NCBI GenBank assembly: GCA_009617715.1
Contig: VTFK01000032.1
Coordinates: 1,114,532-1,178,531 of the forward strand
Direction: 5' to 3'
Length of the DNA stretch: 64,000 nucleotides
DNA from: Plectrocnemia conspersa
Lineage: Eukaryota; Arthropoda; Insecta; Trichoptera; Polycentropodidae
In this document: positions 25,570-39,449 of the stretch, piece after piece
Layout: the number at the start of each line of letters is the position of its first letter
Numbering within the stretch: position 1 is the first letter of the stretch
Notes under the pieces: generated by a model
Seen by the model: only the letters and a program-made list of their open reading frames with translations
Database searches by the model: none
What the model was told of the DNA's origin: nothing
Position numbers and translations under genes: made by a program

Positions 25570-28478
25570 CTGAAAAAAGAAAAATACACATTCAGAAAAA
25601 AGGGTTCAAGAGATTATCGCCGTACATTTGTCATGGCCGTGAAAGGTGTTTGGGTTTAGGGGAAAAATGAGGGTGAGATTAATGGTCGGCAGATGATCCT
25701 TGTGTTACAAGTGCTCATGTATAATATATGTATTTGGTGAACCGAAAGCATTTTCTTTCTGAAACGAATCAATATTGGCAAGTTGTAAAGTTCAAGGGAA
25801 GGTCGTCGCATTCAATTTATAATTGCATTTTTAGTTGGCAGCGTACCAAAATGTACGGTCAAGTTTAGTTAGCAAAGTTTATACTTTCATCATGCTATTT
25901 TACTGCAGCGGAAAGGTGAAATATTTTTTTAATTAAAGGCAAAACTTTTCAGTGATTTTTTCATAAAAAATAAATGTCTTATAAACTTCATATATATCAT
26001 AGTAAATGTTTATTTGAGGGTCATACTAAATGTTTATTGAGATTTTTTATATCAGAGGAGCGATTAAATTTTTCTTAACAAAAAATCCCGCCTCTCAGTT
26101 ATTATTATCTAATATTCAATGGATATTTAAAAAAAAAAAATTGGTCATTAAAATATGATTACATTAAAAAATTATCCTAAAACTTTTTAAATAATTATAT
26201 TATAGATTTTAATGTTTTATTGCTCATAAATATTTTTTAGAAGCCATGAGCGAGCAATAAAATGACTACACTGAAATGGAACCAAATTTCCTCAGATAAA
26301 AAACCGCCTGCATGCCAATCATTATTATATGATCGTCGTGAAAGATAGTATCCCCAAGTATCAATAGATAAAAATATGTTTTTTTTTATCGACATTGACT
26401 TAGAATTCTCATACGTACGTAGCTTTCAATCCTCATAAGTATATATTACCTGGATTATTTGCTATTCGAGTAATTATATTCAGTCAAATCTAACGACGAA
26501 TATATGCATTAAATCGGAAGCAATGATAATGTTTATGTATTGTAAAAGAAAAAACTCACTTTTCAGCCTCGAAAAATTTGAAGATTTCAACACGCATTTT
26601 GTTTTATGATTGTTTATATGTATTCTTCTAATCCTCACACACTTAATTTTCAAAGTTATAACACACCTAGTTAATTTGCAATCCGAATATTTATATTCAA
26701 TCAAATCGAACGATGCACATGACAAAATAATACAAATTATAGTCGCGTAGCAAAATTATTTATAACTGTTGTCACGTTACTGCCGGCCATTTTGTTTTAT
26801 ATTTGAATGCTTATTTTTCATTGGTCGAAACAACAGAATTCATTACCGAGCAAATACAATTTTTATTTGTATTATTATAATTAAATATATTTCCTTTGTT
26901 TACGTGTATTATTATATTATATACACGTTCATATAAAGCGATACGATTTACAGAGCGTATATGTAAGATATCGCGCTTTAATATTATTTAGCAAAGTTGC
27001 AAACTATTTTTGAATTAAATGATTTAAATGATGTTAAATGTGGTAATTAAGATAAGTTATAAAGTAATTAAAAATGGTGCAAAACTATTTGGCAATTATA
27101 TAAAATTAAAAAAATTACAAACTTATTTTTAAATCATATAAAATGGTACGTTTTATAATTATTATTATCTAAGCTGCCAACTCATTTTTAACTGATTCAA
27201 AAATTCAACAAAATTTTTTCAAAAATGGCTCTATGTTAAGCAATAGTTAAATATTACGAAAATAGTCGTTTACTTGGGGCGCAATTTTTCGATCACTTAC
27301 GCAGTAGTGCAGGAACAGTGGTTAATGTGTTTTAATTGAACTTGCACGTGCAAAATTTTCGGTTGCAGAGAAATTGATTTTTGGTACTAAATAATAGCAA
27401 AGGTAATCTATACTATAATGTTTTATAATATTACCGAGCTATATTTATTTTATTAAAAAAAATATAATTCGTTGAGGTCTGATTGTCCAAAAAATAATCT
27501 AAGAATGTCAATAATTTTTTGAGAAACTTTTTAAAAAAGTCCGTTAGATCTAAGACTAGTAACACAGAACTCACAGGTTCGAATCACCGCAGCAGACTCA
27601 CATTTTTATTTATAAAAAATGCGCTATTATTAAAAATAAGCCCTAGCTGCAAAATTATATGTATTGGTTCTAATTTAAAATACATTTCCTACTGGAAATA
27701 ATAAAAATATGCAATTTATATATGCACCCTTTCATCCCCTTCAAACCCATATGGAGCAGAATTGCATAATATAATGGAATTTTATATTATAATAATAAAA
27801 TTGTGTTATTGTAGTCAGGTACGACGAACGCGTGGTCTTTTCCTTGAATAGAATTTGCTCATACTGAACATATATTTTTATATATTTTCGTTTTTTAAAT
27901 ATATACATATATGGCATATTGGTATCTGCACTTTAACTTAATATAAAACTGCTCTTATCTTAGGTTGTTTAGATATACTATATATTATAAATAAGGTAGT
28001 GTCCATTATTTTTTGACGCATACCATCTCATTATTTTGTTGTTTAAATGTAAAATGTTTATCAATTTACAATATAAATACAATTTTTTCTTATCAACGCA
28101 GTAATAATTTCCATGTTTTTGCTCTCACTAACCGTCTTAAAAACGACTCGAAATAGTGACACTAAAAATCGTTACGACATATGAAATAAGTATCTGATTT
28201 ATTACTCGTGAAAATTTACAAAGGTATGTTCCATGTACGCTAGTAAGTAAATGAATGAATCTCATCCGGGGGTCCAAGTGGGTGGAGGCCCATGGATAGG
28301 AGATTTTTTTCTTTTGTCATCAATTCGGCACAAGTTAACGTTATTCTAGGAAGTTGATATTTCACTATTGCGTGTTTAGGGTTAAATAGAATAAATTTAG
28401 AGGGTATGCGTATCGGATTTCATATAAAAATATTTTAGCCTGTATAAGCGACACCCTAATGTAGATAAAGGAGAGATC
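25570..28478. other. Upstream region of the CG3556-like gene; no gene recognised
   Basis: AT-rich apart from the SINE head at 27.5 kb. A non-coding first exon and promoter of the CG3556-like gene should lie here or beyond, but no confident site is visible. The minus frame at 26480-26725 has no motif. Confidence 0.5.
27535..27660 (+). mobile_element. SINE head fragment
   Basis: CACAGGTTCGAATCACC is a near-perfect B-box. It is followed by ACTCACATTTTTATTTATAA and AAATGCGCTATTATTAAAAA, the same order as the reverse complement of 38990-39130. It ends where the body would begin. Confidence 0.7.
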
Positions 28479-28486
28479 GTTTAGGT

Positions 28487-29956
<1,470 letters not shown>

Positions 29957-29964
29957 GTTTAGGT

Positions 29965-30390
29965 CATGGCAAATCTTCAAACCGTATCAAAGCTCGAGCT
30001 AACTCTTGGTGATTTAGAGGTGTGGCGTTTCTTTACACTGAAAGGCAATTGGTTATAGCAATCCCACATACGTAAAGAATTGAGATCCTACTGCAGGTCG
30101 AGGGAATCTGCATATAATAAAAAAAATGAATCTGCTTCTATTGTCATTAATGAACAATAGAAGCAGAAATGGACCCAATTGAGGTACTCCAGTAGGGTTC
30201 TTATTTTTTCACAAGTAAAGCGTGATTAACTATATCGAATGCTTTTTCAAAATCTGTGTATATAACGTCACTTGTACACCAGAGTCTAATAATTGTGAAA
30301 CACAGTTAGAAAAAATCATAAGATTAGTGACAGTGGATCGCGATTGACAGAAACCATGTTGCTGCTCGAGAAGCATACACCAGTAATGAT
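29965..30390 (-). mobile_element. LINE (non-LTR retrotransposon) reverse-transcriptase fragment
   Basis: The minus strand reads EQQHGFCQSRSTVTNLMIFS, then after a frameshift DVIYTDFEKAFDIVNHALL, then GVPQLGPFLLLLFIND, then LNSLRMWDCYNQLPFSVKK. These are ordered RT motifs (Q-H-G-F-x(3)-R-S-T-x-T-N-L; D-F-x-K-A-F-D-x-V-x-H; G-V-P-Q-G; W-x-x-x-N-x-L) of the Jockey/CR1/R1 type. Internal deletions removed the segment before GVPQ and the YADD motif. Degenerate. Confidence 0.8.
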
Positions 30391-33300
30391 TAAAAATGTA
30401 TTTATGCAATACAACTTAAAATAATTGTACTTAGAACATACACACAATTAACCTATTCGGATTTATAAGTTACAAATATATCCAAATTGCTGTAAATCGA
30501 TTTTTCTTTTTGAAAGTCAAGAAAATGTAAACGAAAACACCTTATTTACAAAGCGAAAATATTTCAAGTATTTTGTTTATAAACTGCTATTTTAATTTAA
30601 GAAAATTCCGAGACTTAATTAGCTAAGCTTAAAAGATTATAATATAAATAAAATCTAACTATTGAAATTTATTATTGATGTCGATTTTACTTAAAACTGC
30701 AAAATATTTCATAAAAGAAAAAACTATAATATATTAATTTCGTAAAAAATCGTGCTTTATTGAGCTCTTAAAAGTATACCATCCATTCATAAATTCACAA
30801 TCTACAATCTCATCCTAATGCGGATATATAGTATGTGTTTTATTATATAATATGTACAATAATAGCAGCAGGAAAAATATAAAATGTTCACCAGACGCAT
30901 AAGTCAATGTTAAGAGTGGTGAGGGGTTTTAAAAATGTACGAAAGCGGAACGGCCTGGGGTATTGCGATGGTATGCGAGAAGTATGGAAGTATATACTCC
31001 CTACAGAGGACTTGACTCCATATAGCTCCATGTAATAAATGAAGCTTATTCCTCAAGCCCGAAGCTAGTGTCTAATGCGCTCCATTACTTACTTAATGGC
31101 CGAGGGCTGCCGACTGCTTCGAGAAAACATCGAGACTTTTTAAAAATGCCATCTATATTTCATAAATCCATTATTTACTCCATCTGTTGTAGTACCATTT
31201 GTTACATTATATATTATGTTATATAATAATAAATTGTTTGTAATACAAAAAGAAATACTATTCCATTCGACACTATATTAAATAAGGAATAAGGAGACAG
31301 TCAGAGATATACATTATTTGTGGCTTTATTTTATTTTTACTTATGTACGACTATATTTATTATTGATTGTAATTGAATATGATACTTAGTATCATATTAC
31401 ATTAGTTAAAGCTGTTTAGTCAAACATACGTATACATAAAATTGATTTGCCATTAACAAAAAAATATTTGTATTAGAATCTAAAATAGCATTTTTCGACT
31501 ATTGATAAATACATTTTTTCCACAAATTGATTTGCGAGGGGCTGATTTATTTTCTATGGACAAAAAACTAGGTAGTAACACTAACGCAACCGTGGCAGAG
31601 GGCAACACATTGTTTGCTGGACCACGACCGGCGGCGCCTCGTCCGCCGATCATCTGTATTATGATTTAATAATCATGTAACTAGCAATAAACTACTACTG
31701 CAGCGACCCAATTTGTGTTTAATTTATACAAATATACTGTCAAAAATTATAGTCGTAATTTTATTATTAATCATTTTTATGGCAGAATACAAGTATTTGT
31801 GTTGCTAAGATATTGATATTGTTATTATAAATAATAAAAATATTTTTAACGTACTGATTTTAGCAAACAGCATTCAAGTGGAAAATTGCTGTATTTTACT
31901 AACTGATTCATCATAAATCTTTCGTTGCAACATGCGTTACAACGAAGTAAGCACAATCAATGACTGCTAAGAATACTTCAAGGGTTAATTGGCAGAAATT
32001 TACACTGACTTTTTTTAACAAACTGGGTTTATCCGCCATACATTCAGAATATTTTTGTATTTTCATAGTTAATTTATCAGGAATCTTCCGATGCAACAAG
32101 ACAAGCATTAGCTCAATGCGTTTACATATTTAATACATTACGGTCCGATCACGCGTTTTCGTGGGTTAAAAATAATATACATCTAATAATATAGTGCGAA
32201 CGTAGTAAAGATATAAACTTTTATCAAAAGATGGTAATATATACATTTATAATTCTTTTTTAAGGTTTAAAAAAATACATACATATATATACAATCAAAA
32301 TGAAATGAAAATTTCAAAGGTTAATATAATAATATAGCTCAGAAATTGGTTGATTGTGTTTTACTGGTTTATTTATTGTAAATATTCCGTTGCAACATGA
32401 CATTGTTAGCCTGGTTCTTTACAAAGAGGTAAAAAATAATCAACTAATACTAAGTAAGTAGTGAGAGAGCAGACTGAAATCAGTCTGAAAATCAGTGAGT
32501 ATAATTTTATTACTGCAATTGATTTTTTTAATAATTTATTTCGATATTTTTTCGTCAGATTAGAAAATCTGATTTGTGATAATCGATCTGAATTATAATT
32601 ATATAATAATTATTAGTTCCGATCTTTTAAACACGATAGTAATTAAAAAAATAATTTCAGATCTCTCCGGAATTAGTCACCGACTTGTAAAACTCTCTGA
32701 GGAAATTTACTATACATAGTATATTCGAAACAAGCCAAGAATATTTGATACACACATTTTAATTAAGAAAAATGTAAAAAATATGAGCAATTTTTATTAA
32801 TGTATATTTTAAAATTTTACTTTACAATTTAAAAATGGAATACTTATAAATTTTGCGTCTTTATAAATTAATTCTATATATTTTGTAATCATTGTCAATT
32901 GTATATAAATATTTCAATTAAAAACAAAATCTTATTAAATATTTAACAAATAATTATTTTTGAAAAAAATATTATTTAATTATTATAAATATTTAACTGC
33001 AATTTTTTTAACCTTATCAACCCATACATATTTATTGTATAACATATAAAATTAAAACAATTATAAATTTAAACTTTAAGTAAATTAATACATATAATCC
33101 TTATTGTTTCTTTTAATTAATTAAAATATAAAATAAACGTAGAATTAATGTAATACAATATATAATTATATTCCAAATTAATAGCACAAGGCAATCTGTT
33201 TTATTATTTAAAACTTTATAAAGCAAGATTTAATATTTTAAAATTTGACGCTCAAAACTTTTTTACAGAATATTCAATGAAGATAATAAGTTATTATAGT

Positions 33301-36300
33301 CTAAATATTCAATGGAGATTTTCAGGTTGTAATTAAAATATTCTAAAATTCATGTTTAACTTTCTCAAATATAAAATATTGATTGAAACAATATTTTTAT
33401 ATGGGTTAATAAAAAAACTTGATTGGTTATATTAAAATGTTTTATCGTTCGATATTTATCAATATTTATATTTAAATTTTGTTGAATATATATTATTTAA
33501 TAAGCAATTACTTTATGTATTTAAAATTATTAAATACTGTTTTACAAAAATCTGCTAAATTATAATGATTAAATAGCGTATCGATAGAGTGACAAGGGAC
33601 AGTTAAGTTAAAGTTATGTTTAAATTAATTTACTATTAATTAAAATACCGCTCCGAAGTTGTTCGTTGATTAATTGAAATTATATTATAAATAATTCCAA
33701 CATTGTCAGACTTTGTTTGTTTGAAGTATTGTTACACGCTTTGTGCTAATGTAATTTGTAACTGTACCTAAAATCCGTAACAGATGACGGCACTTAAAGA
33801 ATTGATAAACAAAACTGATTTTGATAAACACCTTTAATTAAAAATAATTCTCTTCAGATTTTGCAAGCAATGAAAATGTTTCTGGGAATTGAATTTCCTC
33901 GGAATTTCATTTAAATACTGTTCGCTACGTTTTCTGAATAAACAAACGCACAATATTCCATCCAGATAACGCTTATGATTTATGGCCATTACTTCGACTT
34001 ATCGCAGAAATGAGCAAAAATGGTAACACTTGAAACTCGGCAAACGATCGGCAGTGAAAAAATACTTTAGCAAACATTTCCGACAAAACTCCCCTACTTT
34101 TCAATTCAATATGACGTGCTTGCAAATATTTTAATTTCGCATTTACTCTAAGGCTCTGATACATAAGTTAAGGAGTTTTCCCAGTTTTGTTTTTATTTAC
34201 CTTTAAAGATTATTAAACAGCCAAGAGTAAATAATTGGCGAATAGGAAGAGATTGAATTTAATTTCCGCTCACCACCTTGCCTTGGGATATTAAGAAGAT
34301 AACTTAATTTCCTCCTCATGAATAATGTGCGAATTTCGTTTATTTTTTTTTTAGTGAAAATTTGAGATGTTTTCTCTCAACGAAGCGAACAACTGACGAG
34401 CGGGTCAATTAGAGTATTTTTAATTAGCACTCAAACACCGCTCCGAGCTATTCCCTTGGGATTCTCTATGAAAAAGGGTTGAGGCCCGAAGGGCACGAAA
34501 GCACTCCAATTAGCAATTATTCTCGTTCAATTTAATTATAACATCGATTATAATATCATCGTTGTTCTTAATTATGGTTGGTATATCTATACTATAAAGG
34601 TGTAAGGTCATTTTGCTAAATTTAACTTAAATTTGTTTGAGTACTTAAGATATTTTAATGATTGGAATTTATATTTAATAGTCAAATAGTTTGATTAAAA
34701 AATAAATTATCTTGAAAGCATTTAGAACTTTTCTTTATTTAATTTTAAATACAATTATTAATGAACGCAATACATTTAATGAGCCTACGATTGCTTAGTA
34801 TTTTATAGTTTCATTAAAAAAACGACATTTCATACCATTTATACACTTATTATTACATTATTTTCTACGATCTTTTCTAGATCTACGTGAGGTGGAAAGT
34901 ACGCTGCACTGCGTAGCTCCGCTTGGTTTGATTGTGACTAAACGCTCGTCTGTTTCAAGTCGGAAGCGAAGTGATTTATACTATTTTAGAGTTCAAAAAA
35001 GTCCTTTGCCTTTTTATTTTTGATTATCTGGCCAATGCAATGATTCGGCTTGGAAACTATTTGGTATTGCCTACTAAACATCTAATTATTAAATTTTGCG
35101 AAATCATAAAAAGCATTGTTCATCATCAGGGTCAAAACATTACTTGATTTTTTTCAATACACAAATAAATAATAAACAACTTTCTGAATGTTTTAAGAAT
35201 TAAAAAAAAAAAAAAAATTCTCGACAAATATGAAATAATACAAATATTCAAATAACGAATAATATTAAAATAATGGGTAAATAAATTTGGTATTAAGAAA
35301 TAATATTTGTATTAGGAGTCTCTAATTTCAATCATAGTTCACCGACCGGTCGGCTTTGGTATTTTGGTACCGACGATATCTTTTGTTCAGTACTTTCTGG
35401 GCAAAGTGCATTTCTGAGGCAACAAAATATGCGAGTATTTATTGTAAATTTTTCGTTGTATTATAAAATAACAGTCGTAAGCCAAATACTTTAGTAAAGT
35501 AAAAGTTTTAAAGGCTTTTAGCAAATTAATGCTGAATACTAAATTGATAATATATTAATCTTCAGTTAATACATGTACATATATATATTTTTATTTAAAA
35601 AAAATATTTAATAAGATGACATTAGAATTAATTGGGTTTTTTTTTTAATTTTACAATATTTGTATAAATAATTATTAAAACTGCTATTTATTAGGCCGCC
35701 CAACGGAAAATTTTCTCACAATCCAATATGTATAATATGTTATTTAACAATTATTATTTTTTTCTATGAATTTTATTAAAAAAAATTATAAAGTAACTAA
35801 CACGTATAATACAATACATATAGCATGACACAAAGCTTAAAATTTACATGCATAATATACCAAAAATAATTAGTTACTCAATTTCTCTGTTTTTTTATAT
35901 ATATTGGGAAAATAAATAAAGTCCTCAAAACATAAATATAGTCTCAAGATTAATTTATAAAAAAGTCTGATCTTCTAGCTTTTTATACTAATGTTATAAA
36001 AACATCGATAATATCATAACAATATATAGTTACTAATACAAATTTAGTCAAAAAAATACTATTCAGAAAATACTGTCGTTTCTGCAAAATTTACTCTTTT
36101 CGTATTTTATTTATTATTTTTTTATACAGAATCAATCAAATAAAGATTGATTTTTTAATGTGAATAAAAAATATCATTATAAATAATTTGATTATTTGCT
36201 ATGGAAAGAATTACTGGATCTGAAGTTATTAAGGAAAGCAAAAATTTAATATGTTTTTAATTGGATTTATGAAATTTTCTTCATATATAAATACACAGCC

Positions 36301-38839
36301 CATTAAAAATAATGATCTGTAGGATATTTACTCTAGCCATACGTCGATATTTAGATATTAAATCCAGAAAGTTTAACAAGCAAAAATATACAGTTGAAAA
36401 ATAGTATGAAAAAATACCATACTTCAATTAATATATACGACGATATTTTTTTATGAATGCTATGTCATATTTTTTTAGTAAAATTTGATTAATTAAATGT
36501 AAATTTATATTTTGACTATGTTTCTTATCTCATAGTAATTTTTTTAAATAAAATATACGAACGCCAATGTTATTATATATCTATATCAGAAACATATATT
36601 TATGGTGTGACTAAAAAATAACGAGAATATTTAGAATATTTTCACTTAAATTTCAATTAAATATCTGACTATTAAAATAGTTATATTATATCTGTATAAC
36701 GAATATTCAAAATTGAAACTTCACAATAAATTGCATATAGTCACAGTAAGGCCCGATAAAATCAATACTCTGTATAATCAATTCATTTATAAAATATGTA
36801 GGTACATAGCATAATACGTATCGCAAGTCAACCCTAGCGATTTATTACATAAGAGGCATGATCGAATCGGCGGAATGCGAACGCGTAATCACGTTTCAAG
36901 ATATAGTACAATAATACAAAGCAATTTGTTCTGGTACGACATAGTCAAAAGCCTCTCGATGTGATTGTCAACGCAACAAATACTACACGATCCTATTTAC
37001 TGTTCTGTCCCTTCAAAGGAGGTATGTACCTACGATAATGCCTATTGATCCCAATGCGAAATACCTCCGACCGTATTTGATTTGCGGAGGTCGACAAATT
37101 TAGCCAGTCTCCCATCTCATTAATGCCAAAGTAGATAAATTAAGCTCAAGGCAGGCGAGAGGGAAAACATTTCCAAGAAAAAATAAAGCAACGATCACTT
37201 TCGCGAGGAGTTTCCAGGAAATCGAATCGTCGTTCAATTACAATATATCATGTATCCCGGGGCGGTCCTGTATCGCAGGAAATTTCGTTTCGGACGGAAA
37301 TTGCATTGCCACGTAATATATTATGTATTATTATGTATTAAAGTGTCATTTTAAAAATAACGCTGGGTTCGTGGTCAAAATTTGATTGCTTATAGTTGGC
37401 AATCAATCAAACTGTAAAAGTAATCATATGATTTTTTTAATAAAAACATACTATTGTAAAAATACGTTACAGAGTAGATGACAATTTACAACATTTTTAT
37501 TGTCACAAAGATATATAGAACAAGGGTTTTTAACAATTTTATTGCAATGCCATTTTATAAAATATATTATTTATAAATAAATTCTATTATGGCAGAATTA
37601 ACTTTGGAAGTTAAATTATTTGTGTATAATATAAATAGTATTATATTGACTTATTTTATTGAAATTAATTTTATTTTAATTCAAGAATTGTTCTAATATT
37701 ATTTATTTATTTAATTATAATACTAGCTTTAGAGAAAATGTCAATGTGTGGACAAAGGACTCCAAAGAGCTAAGATTCTTGATGAAGAATAAATGCTGAA
37801 TGAATTTTGCTGTAGGTACCATTTTTTTCAATACAAAATTTTTTAATCATTTTGATAATAAAATATATTTATATAATATACCAAATTATAATGAACCATA
37901 TTTGTATTATAGTTTAACCGTATTTAAAGCTAACGTTTCAACTACATAATAAATTTGATGCAAAAATTTTTTAAGGCTACTTCTTCAGTTAAAATATATT
38001 GTATAACTATTCCTAACTTCTCTAATCTTTATTTTGCTAAATAAAATTTCAATATATATTTTTAAATCAAAGATTCAATAACTTGCTTTAAAATTTTATC
38101 TTTATTTTTCAATGTACTCCATAGATAAACTATTACATGCTTATTTCAGATGAATCGTTAGCTTTTCGCTAAAATATCTAGTGTTAAAAAAAATCAATGA
38201 TTTCGATTTTCCTATTTTTGCTATTTAAAAAAATCAATTTTTACTTTGAGCAATTACAATTATACATAATAATTCTTTATGCTATGTATTATAATATTTA
38301 AGATATTATAGTATATTATTCAATGCTAAGTTTATACTCTTAAATAAAATAACTTTACAAAAAAAATATAATCGAATGTTTTATTGATATTTTGGACGCG
38401 TAGCTATATATTTTACTTTATTGTGATTTTAACACATGTAATTTCACTGAATGATAAAATATGATAAAGTATGATAAAAACTAAAAAAAGCGTTTCAAAA
38501 AAAAATTGCAAAATAGAAACAAATCCTTTTTCAATTACAATTTATAATGCAATATAATATCATTAAAAGTTAAAGTCTCACCAAAAATAATGTTTACCTA
38601 AGATTATTTAGAATTTTGTATAGTAACCATAATTTTTGTTATCATAGTATGTTCATATATATAATCTATTTTTTTTAATCGTTATTTTTATCATATTTAT
38701 ATTGATGGGATTGGAGTTATAAATTTAGTTTTATCACATGTAATTTTTAAGTATTTTGGGCATTATCGATTTTATTTTTCTTGTCAAAAAATATTTATAG
38801 GGTTCTTTACAACATATAATACAATTTTTTTTTTATTAT
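30391..38839. other. Gene-poor AT-rich stretch with a few GC-richer blocks
   Basis: No recognisable coding exon. GC-richer, non-repeat-looking blocks at 30890-31150, 33830-34560 and 36960-37330. The last two contain TTTATGGCC and several CAATTAG / TAATTA cores, which are homeodomain-type site cores but also expected by chance here. A poly-A run lies at 35202-35216. Confidence 0.5.
32385..32660 (-). mobile_element. SINE-like copy, minus orientation
   Basis: It begins CGTTGCAACATGACATTGTTAGCC, then CTAAGTAAGTAGTGAGAGAG and CAGACTGAAATCAGTCTG, colinear with 55205-55300 and with the 38.85-kb copy. The head side is AT-rich and decayed. Confidence 0.5.
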
Positions 38840-39160
38840 TAAATCATCCATTGTAACCTGACAGGCGTAAGCCAAATGCGCTACAACGGGCAAATATGTA
38901 CCAACTGAATAAAGTCAATCAGACCTACAAGTAAGTATTACCCACCAGACTGAAAAGCTGGGAATTGGTGACATCTATATTATTATTTATAAATTAGCAT
39001 GTGCTATACAATTTATAATCAATAGATGTTACTGCAGCTGGGGCCGTTTTTTTAATAATAGCGCATTTTTACATATAAATAAAAGTGTCGCTGTCGGGGC
39101 TCGAACACGCAATCTCAGAATTACTAGTCTGAAAAACATCACCCAAAATTATAATTTTTG
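38840..39160 (-). mobile_element. tRNA-derived SINE, near full length
   Basis: On the minus strand, a tRNA-like head with a B-box (GTGTTCGAGCCCC near 39095) is followed by a body containing AATGCGCTATTATTAAAAA, a middle part ending at CAGTCTGGTGGG, and a 3' part CGCATTTGGCTTACGCCTGTCAGGTTACAATG followed by an A-rich tail (38824-38850). A second, headless copy with the same body lies at 23527-23780, also minus. Confidence 0.75.
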
Positions 39161-39172
39161 GTATCAAGTAAT

Positions 39173-39441
39173 CAGTGGCGTAGCTATGGGGGGCGGAGAG
39201 GGCGGGTCGCCCCGGACGGCACTTGCTTGGGGGCGGCTAATTCGCGATGGGATCGTCTAGTGTAGTTCTTACCCTGAATGCACTAAAATATATATAAATC
39301 CACGAATAACAAGAACTTAATAATAACCAATTTATTATTTTAAGAAATGCTAGTTTTATGAATCTGCAAAAAATGTATGGGGGGGGGGGGCGGCAATTTT
39401 AAGGATCGCCCTGGGCAGCACATACCCTAGCTACGCCACTG
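39173..39441. mobile_element. hAT-type MITE (269 bp)
   Basis: The inverted ends share CAGTGGCGTAGCTA exactly; the 8-bp target duplication CAAGTAAT is perfect at 39165-39172 and 39442-39449. There is no coding sequence. It contains a run of G (ten or more) near 39381. Ends of the form CAGTGGCGTAGC are widespread in non-autonomous hAT elements of animals. Confidence 0.93.
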
Positions 39442-39449
39442 CAAGTAAT

